Shown here: piece by piece, positions 37,410 through 45,615 of the stretch
How the letters are laid out: every line of letters starts with the position of its first letter
How positions within the stretch are numbered: the first letter of the stretch is position 1
Assembly (NCBI RefSeq): GCF_019039255.1
Contig: NZ_CP077062.1
Location: forward strand, 4,030,001 to 4,094,000
Source of the DNA: Nocardioides panacis
GTDB taxonomy: Bacteria; Actinomycetota; Actinomycetes; Propionibacteriales; Nocardioidaceae
Direction: 5' to 3'
DNA: 64,000 bases
Program-made: the position numbers and the translations under genes
The notes under the pieces: generated by a model
What the model was told of the DNA's origin: nothing
What the model saw: only the letters and a program-made list of their open reading frames with translations
The model's database searches: none

Positions 37410-39189
37410 GCAACGATCAGCCCGAGGGCAACGGTCCCCGCGTCGGGGGTCGCTACGTGCTCGGCGACCTGCTCGGACGCGGCGGGATGGCAGAGGTCCG
37501 CAAGAGCACCGACGTCCGCCTCGGGCGGGTGGTCGCGGTCAAGCGGCTGCGCACCGACCTGGCCAGCGACCCGACCTTCCAGGCACGCTTCCGCCGCGAG
37601 GCGCAGAGCTCCGCCTCCCTGAACCACCCCGCGATCGTGTCGGTCTACGACACCGGCGAGGAGCCGTCGACCGACGGGTCCGACGTCCCGCAGCCCTACA
37701 TCGTGATGGAGTACGTCGCCGGCCGGACGCTGCGCGAGATCCTCCGCGAGGGCCGCAAGATCCTGCCGGAGCGGGCCCTGGAGATCACCTCGGGCGTGCT
37801 CGCGGCGCTGGACTACAGCCACCGGGCCGGCATCGTGCACCGCGACATCAAGCCCGCCAACGTGATGCTCACCCCGAGCGGCGACGTGAAGGTGATGGAC
37901 TTCGGCATCGCCCGGGCGCTGGCCGACGCGTCCTCGACGATGACCCAGACCGCGGCCGTCGTCGGCACGGCGCAGTACCTCTCCCCCGAGCAGGCCCGCG
38001 GCGAGACCGTGGACTCCCGCAGCGACGTGTACTCCACCGGCTGCCTGCTCTACGAGCTGCTCACCGGCCGGCCGCCGTTCGTCGGCGAGAGCCCGGTGTC
38101 GGTGGCCTACCAGCACGTCCGCGAGCAGGCGCCGCCGCCGTCCTCGATCGACGGGGACCTCACCCCCGAGATCGACGCGATCGTGATGAAGTCGCTGACC
38201 AAGCGCGTCGAGGACCGCTACCAGAGCGCCGCCGCGATGCGCGCGGACATCGAGCGGTACCTCGCCGGCAAGCCGGTCGCGGCGCCCGTCGTGCCCGTGT
38301 CCGGGAACGGCTTCGTGCCCGACCACGAGCCCACCTCGATGTTCACCGGGGTCCGTGACGACGAGCCCGAGGAGGAGCGCAAGAAGCGCTGGCCGCTGGT
38401 GCTGGCGATCCTCGGCGTGGTCGCCCTGCTGGTGGCGGCCGCCGTCGTCGGCCCGATGCTGTTCAGCTCCGCGCCCGAGACCCGGACCGTGCCGCAGGTG
38501 GTCAGCATGACCCAGCCGCAGGCCGAGGCCCGGATCAAGGCGGCCGGGCTGGTCGTCGGTGACGTGTCGAAGGAGGCGTCCGAGGACGTCGCCAAGGGCC
38601 AGGTCATCGCCCAGGACCCGGACCCGCTCTCGACGCTGCCGCCCGGCGACCCGGTGGACCTCACCGTCTCGACCGGCCAGCCCGACGTGGTGGTGCCGGA
38701 CATCCTCGGCGACGACAAGGACACCGCCCGGCAGAAGCTCACCGACGCCGGGCTGCGCGTGAAGCTGGTCCAGAAGAAGTCCGACGAGCAGCAGGACATC
38801 GTCATCGACAGCGACCCGCGCCCGGCGACCAGCGTCACCAAGGGCAGCCTGGTCACCGTCGTCTACTCGGCGGGCCCGCAGCAGGTGCCCAGCGTCGTCG
38901 GCCTCAAGGAGGGCGCCGCGCGCGCGAAGCTGGAGAAGGCCGGGTTCAAGGTGGACTCCGTGCAGGACTCGCAGACCGAGTCGACCAAGGGCACCGTGCT
39001 CAAGCAGAGCCCGTCGGCGTTCACCACCCAGCCGCAGGGCACCACCGTGGTGATCACGGTGTCGAGCTACGAGCCGCCGAGCCCCACCCCGACGCCGACC
39101 CCGACGCCGACCCCCACCCCGACCCCCACGCCGACCCCGACCGTGCCCACCCCGCCCACCGAGTCGCCGTCGGTCCCACCCCCGCCTGA
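37406..39189 (+). CDS. pknB: Ser/Thr kinase PknB with three PASTA domains and TP-rich tail
   Basis: The kinase domain covers about residues 15–280: LLGRGGMAEVRKS, VVAVKRLRTD, GIVHRDIKPANVMLTP, VMDFGIARAL and [14 protein letters not shown] transmembrane helix (WPLVLAILGVVALLVAAAVV) is followed by three PASTA domains and a (TP)n tail. PASTA domains sense muropeptides or lipid II. As read, the frame runs on to 39406 and becomes antisense to DUF881. Adding one C to the C5 run 39179–39183 yields PSVPPPA and a TGA at 39187–39189, inside the terminator hairpin; this is the end I prefer. Overlaps pknA by ATGA. Confidence 0.9.
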
Positions 39190-39197
39190 GGCGGGGG
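39179..39197. terminator. Terminator hairpin at the pknB 3' end
   Basis: CCCCCGCC (39179–39186) and GGCGGGGG (39190–39197) around the 3-base loop TGA, the probable pknB stop codon. It lies between convergent pknB and DUF881, and ends the long fhaA–pknB operon. Confidence 0.7.
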
Positions 39198-39254
39198 ACC
39201 CGGGACCACAGGACCAGGGGTCGAGCCGGGACTCGTGCGGGCTCGAGCCGGGGG

Positions 39255-40058
39255 TCAGGCCGCGGGCTTGGCGTACTCGAGCTCGGTCGAGCCGGAGTAG
39301 CCGGGCAGGTCTACCGAGTCGTGCGTCTCGACGCTCCAGCCGAGGCCGGACTCGGCGACCACCCGCAGGTAGAGCTGGATGTACGGGCTGGTCGTCACCG
39401 AGGTGAGCATGTCGTCGGTGGGGCCGATCGCGGTGATGCGGTACGGCGGCGAGTAGGGCACGCCGTGCAGGATCACCACGTTGCCCACGCACTTCACGCC
39501 GGTCGTGGAGACCACGCGCTGGTCCTGGATCGTCATCGCCTCGGCCCCGCCGGCCCACAGCGAGTTCACGACCGCCTGGATGTCCTGCTGGTGCACGAGC
39601 AGCTCGCTCACCGCGGACAGGTCGTCGCCGGCCGCGTCGAGCGCCTGCTTGGGCGCGTCGTCGAGCGTGATCGTGACGCCCGGGCCGTGCACCGGGGACA
39701 GCCCGGCGGGTGCCTCGAGGGCCTTGGCCTTCCTCTGCTCGACGGTCCCGCCGACGGTGCCGAGGTCGGCGGTCAGCCGGTCGACCTCGGTGGTGAGGTC
39801 GGCGGCCCGGGTCCGCAGTCCCTCCAGGTCCTTGGCCTGCGCGTTGGCCAGGCCGTCCAGGTCGTCGTACCTCCCGGCCCGCAGGTCCATGCCGCGCGAG
39901 CTGACCATGCTGGTGACGAACAGGATCCCGGCGACCAGGAAGACCGCCGGCCCGAGGAGTCGCCAGACCAGCCCGCGCGAGCGGTAGGTCCGGGTCCGCG
40001 CCGCGAAGGCGGTCGCCAGCCGGGCGTGCCAGCTCTGGCGGTGCGGGTGCGTGGTCAT
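39255..40058 (-). CDS. DUF881 membrane-anchored coiled-coil protein
   Basis: 267 residues. One N-terminal transmembrane helix (LLGPAVFLVAGILFVTSMV), a coiled coil (DDLDGLANAQAKDLEGLRTRAADLTTEVDRL) and the DUF881 domain (VHGPGVTITLDDAP, DIQAVVNSLWAGGAEAMTIQDQRV, ILHGVPYSPPYRITAIG). The family resembles Mycobacterium Rv0012-type proteins beside crgA and pknB; DUF881 has weak similarity to SpoIIIAG-like or divisome factors. Likely in the envelope with CrgA. Divergent from crgA. Confidence 0.9.
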   Translation of the reverse strand: MTTHPHRQSWHARLATAFAARTRTYRSRGLVWRLLGPAVFLVAGILFVTSMVSSRGMDLRAGRYDDLDGLANAQAKDLEGLRTRAADLTTEVDRLTADLGTVGGTVEQRKAKALEAPAGLSPVHGPGVTITLDDAPKQALDAAGDDLSAVSELLVHQQDIQAVVNSLWAGGAEAMTIQDQRVVSTTGVKCVGNVVILHGVPYSPPYRITAIGPTDDMLTSVTTSPYIQLYLRVVAESGLGWSVETHDSVDLPGYSGSTELEYAKPAA

Positions 40059-40170
40059 CGGGCCGCCTGCGAGGTGTGTGCGTGGGGAGGGTCGACGCCG
40101 ACTAGGCTATCGGAGTCCACAACGGGTCCCGCGACACCGCGGGCCCGCCCAGGAGCACCCAGGAGTTCTC

Positions 40171-40644
40171 GTGTCGTCACCTCGTCCGTCCGGCAACGGC
40201 GGCAAGACCAAGCGCCCCGCCCCGAGCGGCAGCTTCGCCCCCGCCGCGGGCATCTCGTGGGTGCGCACCGGGCTGGCCGCGCTGGTCGTGCTGCTCGGCA
40301 TCGCCTGGCTGGTCGTGTACGTCGTGGTGGCCGGACCGGACACCGACGGCACCAAGCTCACCTGGATGGGTGACCTGGGGCGCTGGAACTACCTGATCGG
40401 CTTCGGCCTGGTCTTCCTCGGCCTGGCGATGGGCGCGCACCCCTCCACCCCGCTCGGCCGCGGTCGCGGCGTGGTGGTCGGGATGCTCGGCAGCTTCCTG
40501 ATCGGCCTGGTCTGGATCGTCCTGTACTACGTCACCGGCTCGGAGATGACGCTGCCGCTGCTCACCGACCTCGGTCAGTACAACCTGATGGTCGGCATCG
40601 GCTTCATGGCCGTCGGGTTCGTGTACGCCACGCACTGGGAGTAG
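40171..40644 (+). CDS. crgA: CrgA-like cell division protein, apparently duplicated
   Basis: 157 residues from GTG 40171 (AGGAG upstream). Ordinary CrgA has about 85–95 residues and two helices. Here two similar two-helix units follow each other: WVRTGLAALVVLLGIAWLVVYVV…DLGRWNYLIGFGLVFLGLAMG, and MLGSFLIGLVWIVLYYVTG…DLGQYNLMVGIGFMAVGFVYAT. Both carry the W-V-x-Y-Y/V-V and DLG-x-Y/W-N-x-x-x-G-x-G pattern. CrgA recruits division proteins to the septum and restrains FtsZ in Streptomyces. The context next to DUF881 and pknB supports the call. Confidence 0.85.
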   Translation: MSSPRPSGNGGKTKRPAPSGSFAPAAGISWVRTGLAALVVLLGIAWLVVYVVVAGPDTDGTKLTWMGDLGRWNYLIGFGLVFLGLAMGAHPSTPLGRGRGVVVGMLGSFLIGLVWIVLYYVTGSEMTLPLLTDLGQYNLMVGIGFMAVGFVYATHWE

Positions 40645-40744
40645 CCACCTCGGCGGACGGCCGTCCACACAGTCACACAGGTTCACCGAGCCGGTGTCGC
40701 GGAGCGATCTCGCGGCACCGGTTCTGCACATCTGTGCATGACCT

Positions 40745-40802
40745 TGTGGACGAATTACACCGCTGGAATTTCATCCACAGGGTTTATCCCCAATGTGGAC
40801 AG
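40745..40802. promoter_or_regulatory. Cluster of DnaA-box-like 9-mers between crgA and the rhomboid gene
   Basis: In 58 bp lie four near-consensus boxes: TGTGGACGA (40745), TCATCCACA (40771), TTATCCCCA (40784) and TGTGGACAG (40794). Each differs by one base from TTGTCCACA or TTATCCACA, on one strand or the other. A weaker box, CCGTCCACA, lies at 40661. The stretch is AT-richer than its surroundings. It lies about 20 kb from dnaA and may titrate or be regulated by DnaA. The rest of this 261-bp gap (40645–40905) shows no gene. Confidence 0.55.
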
Positions 40803-40905
40803 AGGCCAGGGACGGCGCCGGCGGACGAGGCGCGATGGTCCCGAGATACCCGGTGGGGGCATGCACGAAACCTGGGGCCCGGGCGGGGAGGGACCAGCGT
40901 GCGGG

Positions 40906-41802
40906 TCAGGCCAGGACGGCGACGCGGGTGCCGGTGGTGACCAGCACCAGGAGGGCGACCGCGACGATGCCGCCGGTCTGCCAGAGGGTGCGGTTGGTCC
41001 GGGGCGCGTAGACGATCACGGTGCCGAGCAGCAGGCCGCCGATGAAGCCGCCGAGGTGGCCCTGCCAGGAGATCATCCGGACGAACATGAAGGTGATCAC
41101 GAAGTTCACGCCGATCCAGGTGAGCATCCCGCGGACGTCGCCGTGGACCTTGATGGCCACCACCAGCATCGCGCCCATCAGGCCGAAGATGGCGCCCGAG
41201 GCGCCGAGCGTCTGGCCGTAGGGGGTGGAGAACCACAGCACGGTGGCGCTGCCGGCCAGCCCGGAGATCAGGTAGACGGCGAGGAAGCGGGTGCGCCCGA
41301 TGGCGAGCTCGAGCTGGGGCCCGAGGGTCCACAGCGCGAGCATGTTGAAGCCGATGTGCCAGATCGCGACGTGGGTGAACATCGAGGTGAGCAGCTGCCA
41401 GACGTCGCCCTGGGAGACGCTGGCGAACTGCGGGTAGACCACCCCGAGGTAGCTCGAGGACGGCCGGAGCGCGAGGTAGTCGACGAGCCGGCTGCCCGCT
41501 CCACCGGTCGCCAGGATCGCCACCCAGACCACGACGTTGATCGCGATCAGGACCTGCGAGGTGAGCGCCGGGTTGCCGGACCGCTGGCCGCCGTACGCCG
41601 TGCGGCCGGACCGGGTCTCGCGGGACCCCTCGTGCACGCAGGACGGGCACTGGAACCCGACCGAGGCGGGACGCATGCAGTCGGGGCAGATCCGGCGGTC
41701 GCACCGCTGGCAGCGGATGTGCGCCTCGCGGTCGGGGTGCCGGTAGCAGACCGGGGCCTCCTGCTCGGAGGCCCCGGTCGCCGGCGTGTCAGGCGTGCTC
41801 AT
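40906..41802 (-). CDS. Rhomboid-family intramembrane serine protease with N-terminal zinc-finger-like motif
   Basis: 298 residues. An N-terminal Cys/His cluster (CYRHPDREAHIRCQRCDRRICPDC, then CPSC) resembles a B-box/zinc ribbon. Six hydrophobic helices follow, with the catalytic Ser in LGASGAIFGLMGAM and His in SWQGHLGGFIGG; HIGFNMLALWTLG is the typical helix-2 motif. Cleaves membrane-bound substrates within the bilayer. Twelve bases after ppiA, so the two are an operon. Confidence 0.93.
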   Translation of the reverse strand: MSTPDTPATGASEQEAPVCYRHPDREAHIRCQRCDRRICPDCMRPASVGFQCPSCVHEGSRETRSGRTAYGGQRSGNPALTSQVLIAINVVVWVAILATGGAGSRLVDYLALRPSSSYLGVVYPQFASVSQGDVWQLLTSMFTHVAIWHIGFNMLALWTLGPQLELAIGRTRFLAVYLISGLAGSATVLWFSTPYGQTLGASGAIFGLMGAMLVVAIKVHGDVRGMLTWIGVNFVITFMFVRMISWQGHLGGFIGGLLLGTVIVYAPRTNRTLWQTGGIVAVALLVLVTTGTRVAVLA

Positions 41803-41813
41803 CGGTGCTGGTG

Positions 41814-42335
41814 TCAGCGCCTGTCGATCTCGACCGACTCGATCACCACGGCGTCCTTGGGGCGGTCGCCCGCACCGGTCGGCGTCACGTTGATCTTGTC
41901 GACGACGGCACGGCTGGCCTCGTCCTCCACCTCGCCGAAGATCGTGTGCTTGTTGTTCAGCCACGGGGTCTCGGTGGTGGTGATGAAGAACTGCGACCCG
42001 TTGGTGCCCGGGCCGGCGTTCGCCATCGCGAGGAGGTACTTGCGGTCGAACTGGAGCTCGGGGTGGAACTCGTCCTTGAACGTGTAGCCCGGGCCACCGG
42101 TGCCGGTGCCGAGCGGGCAGCCGCCCTGGATCATGAAGTTCTCGATGATCCGGTGGAAGCCGAGCCCGTCGTAGAACTTGTCCGGGGACTTCTTGCCGGT
42201 CTGCGGGACCTGGTACTCCTGGGTCCCCTCGGCCAGACCGACGAAGTTCTCGACGGTCTTCGGGGCGTGGTTCGGGAACAGGTGGATGACGATGTCACCC
42301 TGGTTGGTCTTCAACGTCGCGTAGGTCTCGGACAC
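41814..42335 (-). CDS. ppiA: Peptidyl-prolyl cis-trans isomerase (cyclophilin type)
   Basis: 173 residues from GTG 42335, chosen because GAGAGG lies 7 bases upstream; an ATG at 42362 would add nine residues with a poorer RBS. The cyclophilin fold shows FPNHAPKTVENFVGLA, YDGLGFHRIIENFMIQGGCPLGTG (catalytic Arg in FHR), MANAGPGTNGSQFFITT and TIFGEV. Catalyses proline isomerisation in the cytosol, helping folding. Conserved in this chromosomal neighbourhood of actinobacteria. Confidence 0.95.
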   Translation of the reverse strand: MSETYATLKTNQGDIVIHLFPNHAPKTVENFVGLAEGTQEYQVPQTGKKSPDKFYDGLGFHRIIENFMIQGGCPLGTGTGGPGYTFKDEFHPELQFDRKYLLAMANAGPGTNGSQFFITTTETPWLNNKHTIFGEVEDEASRAVVDKINVTPTGAGDRPKDAVVIESVEIDRR

Positions 42336-42570
42336 CGCGCCGCCTCTCGGGTCGTCGGACATGTGGTCGTGGAGCCTTCCGATCCTCCCACGTCGCCCAA
42401 CCGGGTCCGGCCGGGACCGTCCCGCGGTCCGTCCGGTCGCGTCTCGCCGCGGTGCCCCCGTGTTTCATCTCGCCACCGTTGCGGGCATGATCGACCGGGG
42501 AACGGGCATCAGCACGTGGACCGACCAGCAGACCCGGACGGCGGATCTGAGAAGAGAGGACCTCGCCACG

Positions 42571-43293
42571 ATGATCGGCAAGAAGAAGACCCTGCGAGAG
42601 CAGATCCTTGACCAGGCCAGTGACCTGGCGGACAGCGCCCGCGACAAGGCCGGTCCGGTGCTCGCCGACGCGCGCGACCGCGCCGTGCCGGTGCTTGCCG
42701 ACGCCCGTGACAAGGCTGCGCCGGTCCTCGCCGACGCCCGCGCGAAGGCTGCGCCCTACGTCTCCGAGGCCCGTGACAAGGCGGCTCCCTACCTCTCCGA
42801 CGCGAAGGGCAAGGCTGCGCCGTACGTCTCCGACGCGCGTGACAAGTTCAGCGACACCATCCTGCCGGTGCTCACCGCGGCGCTCGCCAGCGTCGAGGAG
42901 GCCACCGAGGAGGCCCGCGGCGAGTCCAAGAGGCGCGGGAAGGCCGTGGCCGCCGCGCTGAAGGGCGAGATCGAGGCCCCGCAGCCCAAGCACCGCGGCC
43001 GCAAGCTGCTGGTCCTCGTCGGGCTCGGCGGCATCGCCTTCGCGGCGTACAAGAAGTTCGGCGCCAAGCAGCCGACCACCAACTGGCAGTCGTCGTACAC
43101 CCCGCCGCCGGCCCCGGCTCCGACCGCCACCGGCGGTCCGGTCGGCGCGACCGGTGCTGGTGCGCACCGCGCCGACGCCGACGACGTCGCGGCCTCCACC
43201 CCGGGTGAGGCGGCCTCCGACGCGACCGACGTGCCGCACGACGCCACCACGCCGGACAACCCGGTCACCGAGATCGACGTCGAGAACAAGTAG
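42571..43293 (+). CDS. Membrane-anchored protein with tandem amphipathic 11-residue repeats
   Basis: 240 residues from ATG 42571, with GAGAGGA about 12 bases upstream; the frame is open earlier but looks non-coding. Residues ~20–90 hold about six copies of an 11-residue unit like LADARDKAAPV (variants VSEARDKAAPY, LSDAKGKAAPY), the period of apolipoprotein-type amphipathic helices. A charged stretch (ASVEEATEEARGESKRRGKA) is followed by a helix LLVLVGLGGIAFAAYKKF and an Ala/Pro/Thr-rich acidic tail. It probably lies on a membrane surface. No known function. Confidence 0.8.
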   Translation: MIGKKKTLREQILDQASDLADSARDKAGPVLADARDRAVPVLADARDKAAPVLADARAKAAPYVSEARDKAAPYLSDAKGKAAPYVSDARDKFSDTILPVLTAALASVEEATEEARGESKRRGKAVAAALKGEIEAPQPKHRGRKLLVLVGLGGIAFAAYKKFGAKQPTTNWQSSYTPPPAPAPTATGGPVGATGAGAHRADADDVAASTPGEAASDATDVPHDATTPDNPVTEIDVENK

Positions 43294-43307
43294 CACCGTC
43301 TCGCGAC

Positions 43308-43342
43308 ACGGCCCCCCCTCACCTCCGGGTGACGGGGGCCGT
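43308..43342. terminator. Terminator between the 11-mer-repeat gene and plsC
   Basis: ACGGCCCCC with CTCACC pairs with GGTGA and GGGGGCCGT across a TCCG loop, with one or two bulges. Lies between convergent genes, followed by TTCC on the + strand. Confidence 0.75.
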
Positions 43343-43365
43343 TCCGCGTCCCGGGGACCCGCGGG

Positions 43366-44412
43366 TCAGGCGGCGGGGGTGCTGCGCCGCCAGGTGCGCA
43401 CCGGCAGGTCGACCGGGCGGTGCTCGGCGACCCACGCGTCGATCTGCTCCCACCAGCCGAAGAGCCACTCGATGCGCGCCTCCCGGTCGTCGGGGATCTC
43501 GGCGCGCGGCACCCGCCACCAGCGCATGATGATCTGCTTGTCCATCGGCAGCTCGCGCCAGATGTCGCGCACCGTGAAGAGGTGGTCGAGCCCGGTGTGC
43601 GCGACCAGCACGACGTCGGCGTCCGGCGCCGCGTCCAGCGCCGCGATCAGGCCGCCCGGCCGGGGCGCGAGCACGTTCTCCATCCGCTCGGCGCGCCGCG
43701 CCATCGTCTCCAGCCCGAGCCGGCGGAGCTTGTCGATGCCACGCTGGCGGCGCTCGGGGGTGAAGTTGCCGCCCTCGGGGAAGATCACGAACGCGTCGTT
43801 CTCGTCGAGGTTGCGGGCCAGCGCGCCGACCTCGTCCTCGAGCCGGTCCGCGGCGGCGCCGCGCCGGTTCGGCGAGATGAACCGGTTGGGCAGCCGGTTC
43901 AGGATCACGTCGATGGCCGGGTCCCACTGCAGGGTGTCCTTGAGCACGACGCGGGGCTCGCGGCCGTACCAGTGCATCAGCGCGTACATCAGCGTGAACG
44001 AGTCCGCCGGGCCCGCGTGCCGGCAGCAGACGATCAGCGGCTCGCCGGGGAACGCGTCCGGCGGCGTGCCCTCGGTGACGATCTTCAGCCGCGCGACCCG
44101 GCGGGCCTCGCGGAAGAAGATCACGAGGTAGGTCTGCACCAGGTCGTAGTGGATCCGCTCGAAGAACGGCCGCCGGATGAACCAGCCGAACCCGGAGGCG
44201 ATCCACAGCCCGAACAGCTCGACGAGCATCAGGCTCTCGAGCACCAGGTGCATCAGCAGCAGGGACAGCAGCCGCAGCGGCCGCAGCCGTCCGGGTACGA
44301 CGGGCGAGAGCACCGTCGCGACCAGCAGCCAGAGCGGGATCGTGGTCAGCACCAGCACGGTCAGCGCGATCAGGGCCGGGGCGAGCACGATCCGCCGGAA
44401 CCAGTGCCTCAC
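43366..44412 (-). CDS. PlsC-type 1-acyl-glycerol-3-phosphate acyltransferase-like protein
   Basis: 348 residues. N-terminal membrane helices (ALIALTVLVLTTIPLWLLVATV, SLLLMHLVLESLMLVELF), then the acyltransferase domain with the HX4D motif HAGPAD and FPEGGNF (substrate binding). This subgroup is longer than housekeeping PlsC and its acceptor is unknown. Its ATG overlaps the stop of the upstream patatin gene (ATGA), so an acyl-hydrolase and an acyltransferase are co-made, suggesting phospholipid or storage-lipid remodelling. Confidence 0.85.
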   Translation of the reverse strand: MRHWFRRIVLAPALIALTVLVLTTIPLWLLVATVLSPVVPGRLRPLRLLSLLLMHLVLESLMLVELFGLWIASGFGWFIRRPFFERIHYDLVQTYLVIFFREARRVARLKIVTEGTPPDAFPGEPLIVCCRHAGPADSFTLMYALMHWYGREPRVVLKDTLQWDPAIDVILNRLPNRFISPNRRGAAADRLEDEVGALARNLDENDAFVIFPEGGNFTPERRQRGIDKLRRLGLETMARRAERMENVLAPRPGGLIAALDAAPDADVVLVAHTGLDHLFTVRDIWRELPMDKQIIMRWWRVPRAEIPDDREARIEWLFGWWEQIDAWVAEHRPVDLPVRTWRRSTPAA

Positions 44413-45251
44413 CCGTGCTCCCGGAGGTAGGCCGACGAGGCGTCGTACGCGGTGTCGATGCGGCGGCTGATCGCGGTGAAGTCCCGGTAGCCCAGCAGCG
44501 AGTCCTTGCCGGGACCCGGACCACCCGGCCCGTCACCGGCCCCGGTCGGCAGCACGTGAGCGGTGACGTGCTCGGGCAGCGCGGCCATCTCCCGGTGGAA
44601 CCGGTGCCGGCGGGCGATCTCGAAGGAGACCCGGGCGACCTCCCACGGCTTCGTCGGCGGCTTGAGCGGCCGGTCGACCCGGCCGACCTGGAGCACGTAG
44701 ATCGTCGTCGCCCCGCACTCGACGGCGCGGCCCACCGGGATCGAGTTCACGATTCCGCCGTCGAGGTAGTGCTGCCCGCCCACCTCGGCGGGGCGCAGCA
44801 GACCGGGGACGGCGGCCGAGGCCATCACCGCGTCGGTGACCCGGCCCTCGGCGAACCAGTGCTCGGAGGCGTCCTCGATGCGGGCCGCGCAGCACTGGAA
44901 GGGCACCGCCAGGTCCGCGAAGGTCAGCTCGCCGAGCTCCTGGACGAGCCGGTCGCGCAGCGGCTTGGCCGAGTGCAGGTGGGTGCCGGTGCGCACCGCC
45001 CGGGTGACCTGGCGCACCGGCCCGTCGCCGTACACCTCACGGGTGCTCGCGGCGCTCTGCCACAGCCCGAGCAGCCGGTCGATCACCGCGTCGCCGGGGT
45101 CGGCCGCGACCAGGGCGCCGTTGAGCGCACCCACCGACGTGCCGAGGATCAGGTCCGGTCGGACGTCCGCCTCGAACAGCGCCCGGAGCATGCCCACCTC
45201 GACCGCGCCGAGCAGGCCGCCTCCACCGAGGACGAAGGCGGTGCTCACCAC
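44409..45251 (-). CDS. Patatin-like phospholipase (RssA-like)
   Basis: 280 residues. The oxyanion motif VLGGGGLLGAVEVGML, nucleophile elbow GTSVG (Ser ~41) and catalytic-dyad Asp in YLDGGIVNSIPVGRA are all present. Such enzymes hydrolyse acyl esters of phospholipids. Translationally coupled to the PlsC-like acyltransferase. Located just after DUF3817. Confidence 0.9.
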   Translation of the reverse strand: MVSTAFVLGGGGLLGAVEVGMLRALFEADVRPDLILGTSVGALNGALVAADPGDAVIDRLLGLWQSAASTREVYGDGPVRQVTRAVRTGTHLHSAKPLRDRLVQELGELTFADLAVPFQCCAARIEDASEHWFAEGRVTDAVMASAAVPGLLRPAEVGGQHYLDGGIVNSIPVGRAVECGATTIYVLQVGRVDRPLKPPTKPWEVARVSFEIARRHRFHREMAALPEHVTAHVLPTGAGDGPGGPGPGKDSLLGYRDFTAISRRIDTAYDASSAYLREHG

Positions 45252-45258
45252 GGAGGGC

Positions 45259-45615
45259 TCAGGCCACGGCCGGCGCGGTGTCGCTGCCGGCGCCGAGCTG
45301 GGCCCGGACCTGGGCGGTGGCCCGGTGCTCGGCCCAGAAGGACAGCACCGGGACGGTCCCGCAGAGCAGCGTGACCAGCGTGAACCCGATGGTCCACCGG
45401 GCCTTGCGGGAGAGCAGGAACGCCATCACCAGGAAGATCATGTAGAGCCAGCCGTGCGCGATGCCGAGGTTCTGGGTGATCCACTCACCGGTGAGCTGGA
45501 GGCTGGTGCCGTCCTGGGTGAGGTACTTCAGCGGCACGCCGACGAGGATCAGCACGATCAGCAGGACGCCGACGACGTTGGCCATCACGCGGTAGCGGAG
45601 CAGGGCGGTCTTCAC
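45259..45615 (-). CDS. DUF3817 membrane protein
   Basis: 118 residues with three or four helices: VMANVVGVLLIVLILVGVPLKYL, IAHGWLYMIFLVMAFLLSRKARW and FTLVTLLCGTVPVLSFWAEH. The family is common in actinobacteria and unassigned. Its GTG 45615 overlaps the SURF1 stop (GTGA), so it is made with SURF1; a link to respiratory-oxidase assembly is a guess from that. Confidence 0.85.
   Translation of the reverse strand: MKTALLRYRVMANVVGVLLIVLILVGVPLKYLTQDGTSLQLTGEWITQNLGIAHGWLYMIFLVMAFLLSRKARWTIGFTLVTLLCGTVPVLSFWAEHRATAQVRAQLGAGSDTAPAVA

Noticed and set aside
32740-39160. Thr-Pro repeat DNA as a CRISPR or mobile repeat
   Set aside because: The repeats are in frame inside pstP and pknB and encode protein tails.
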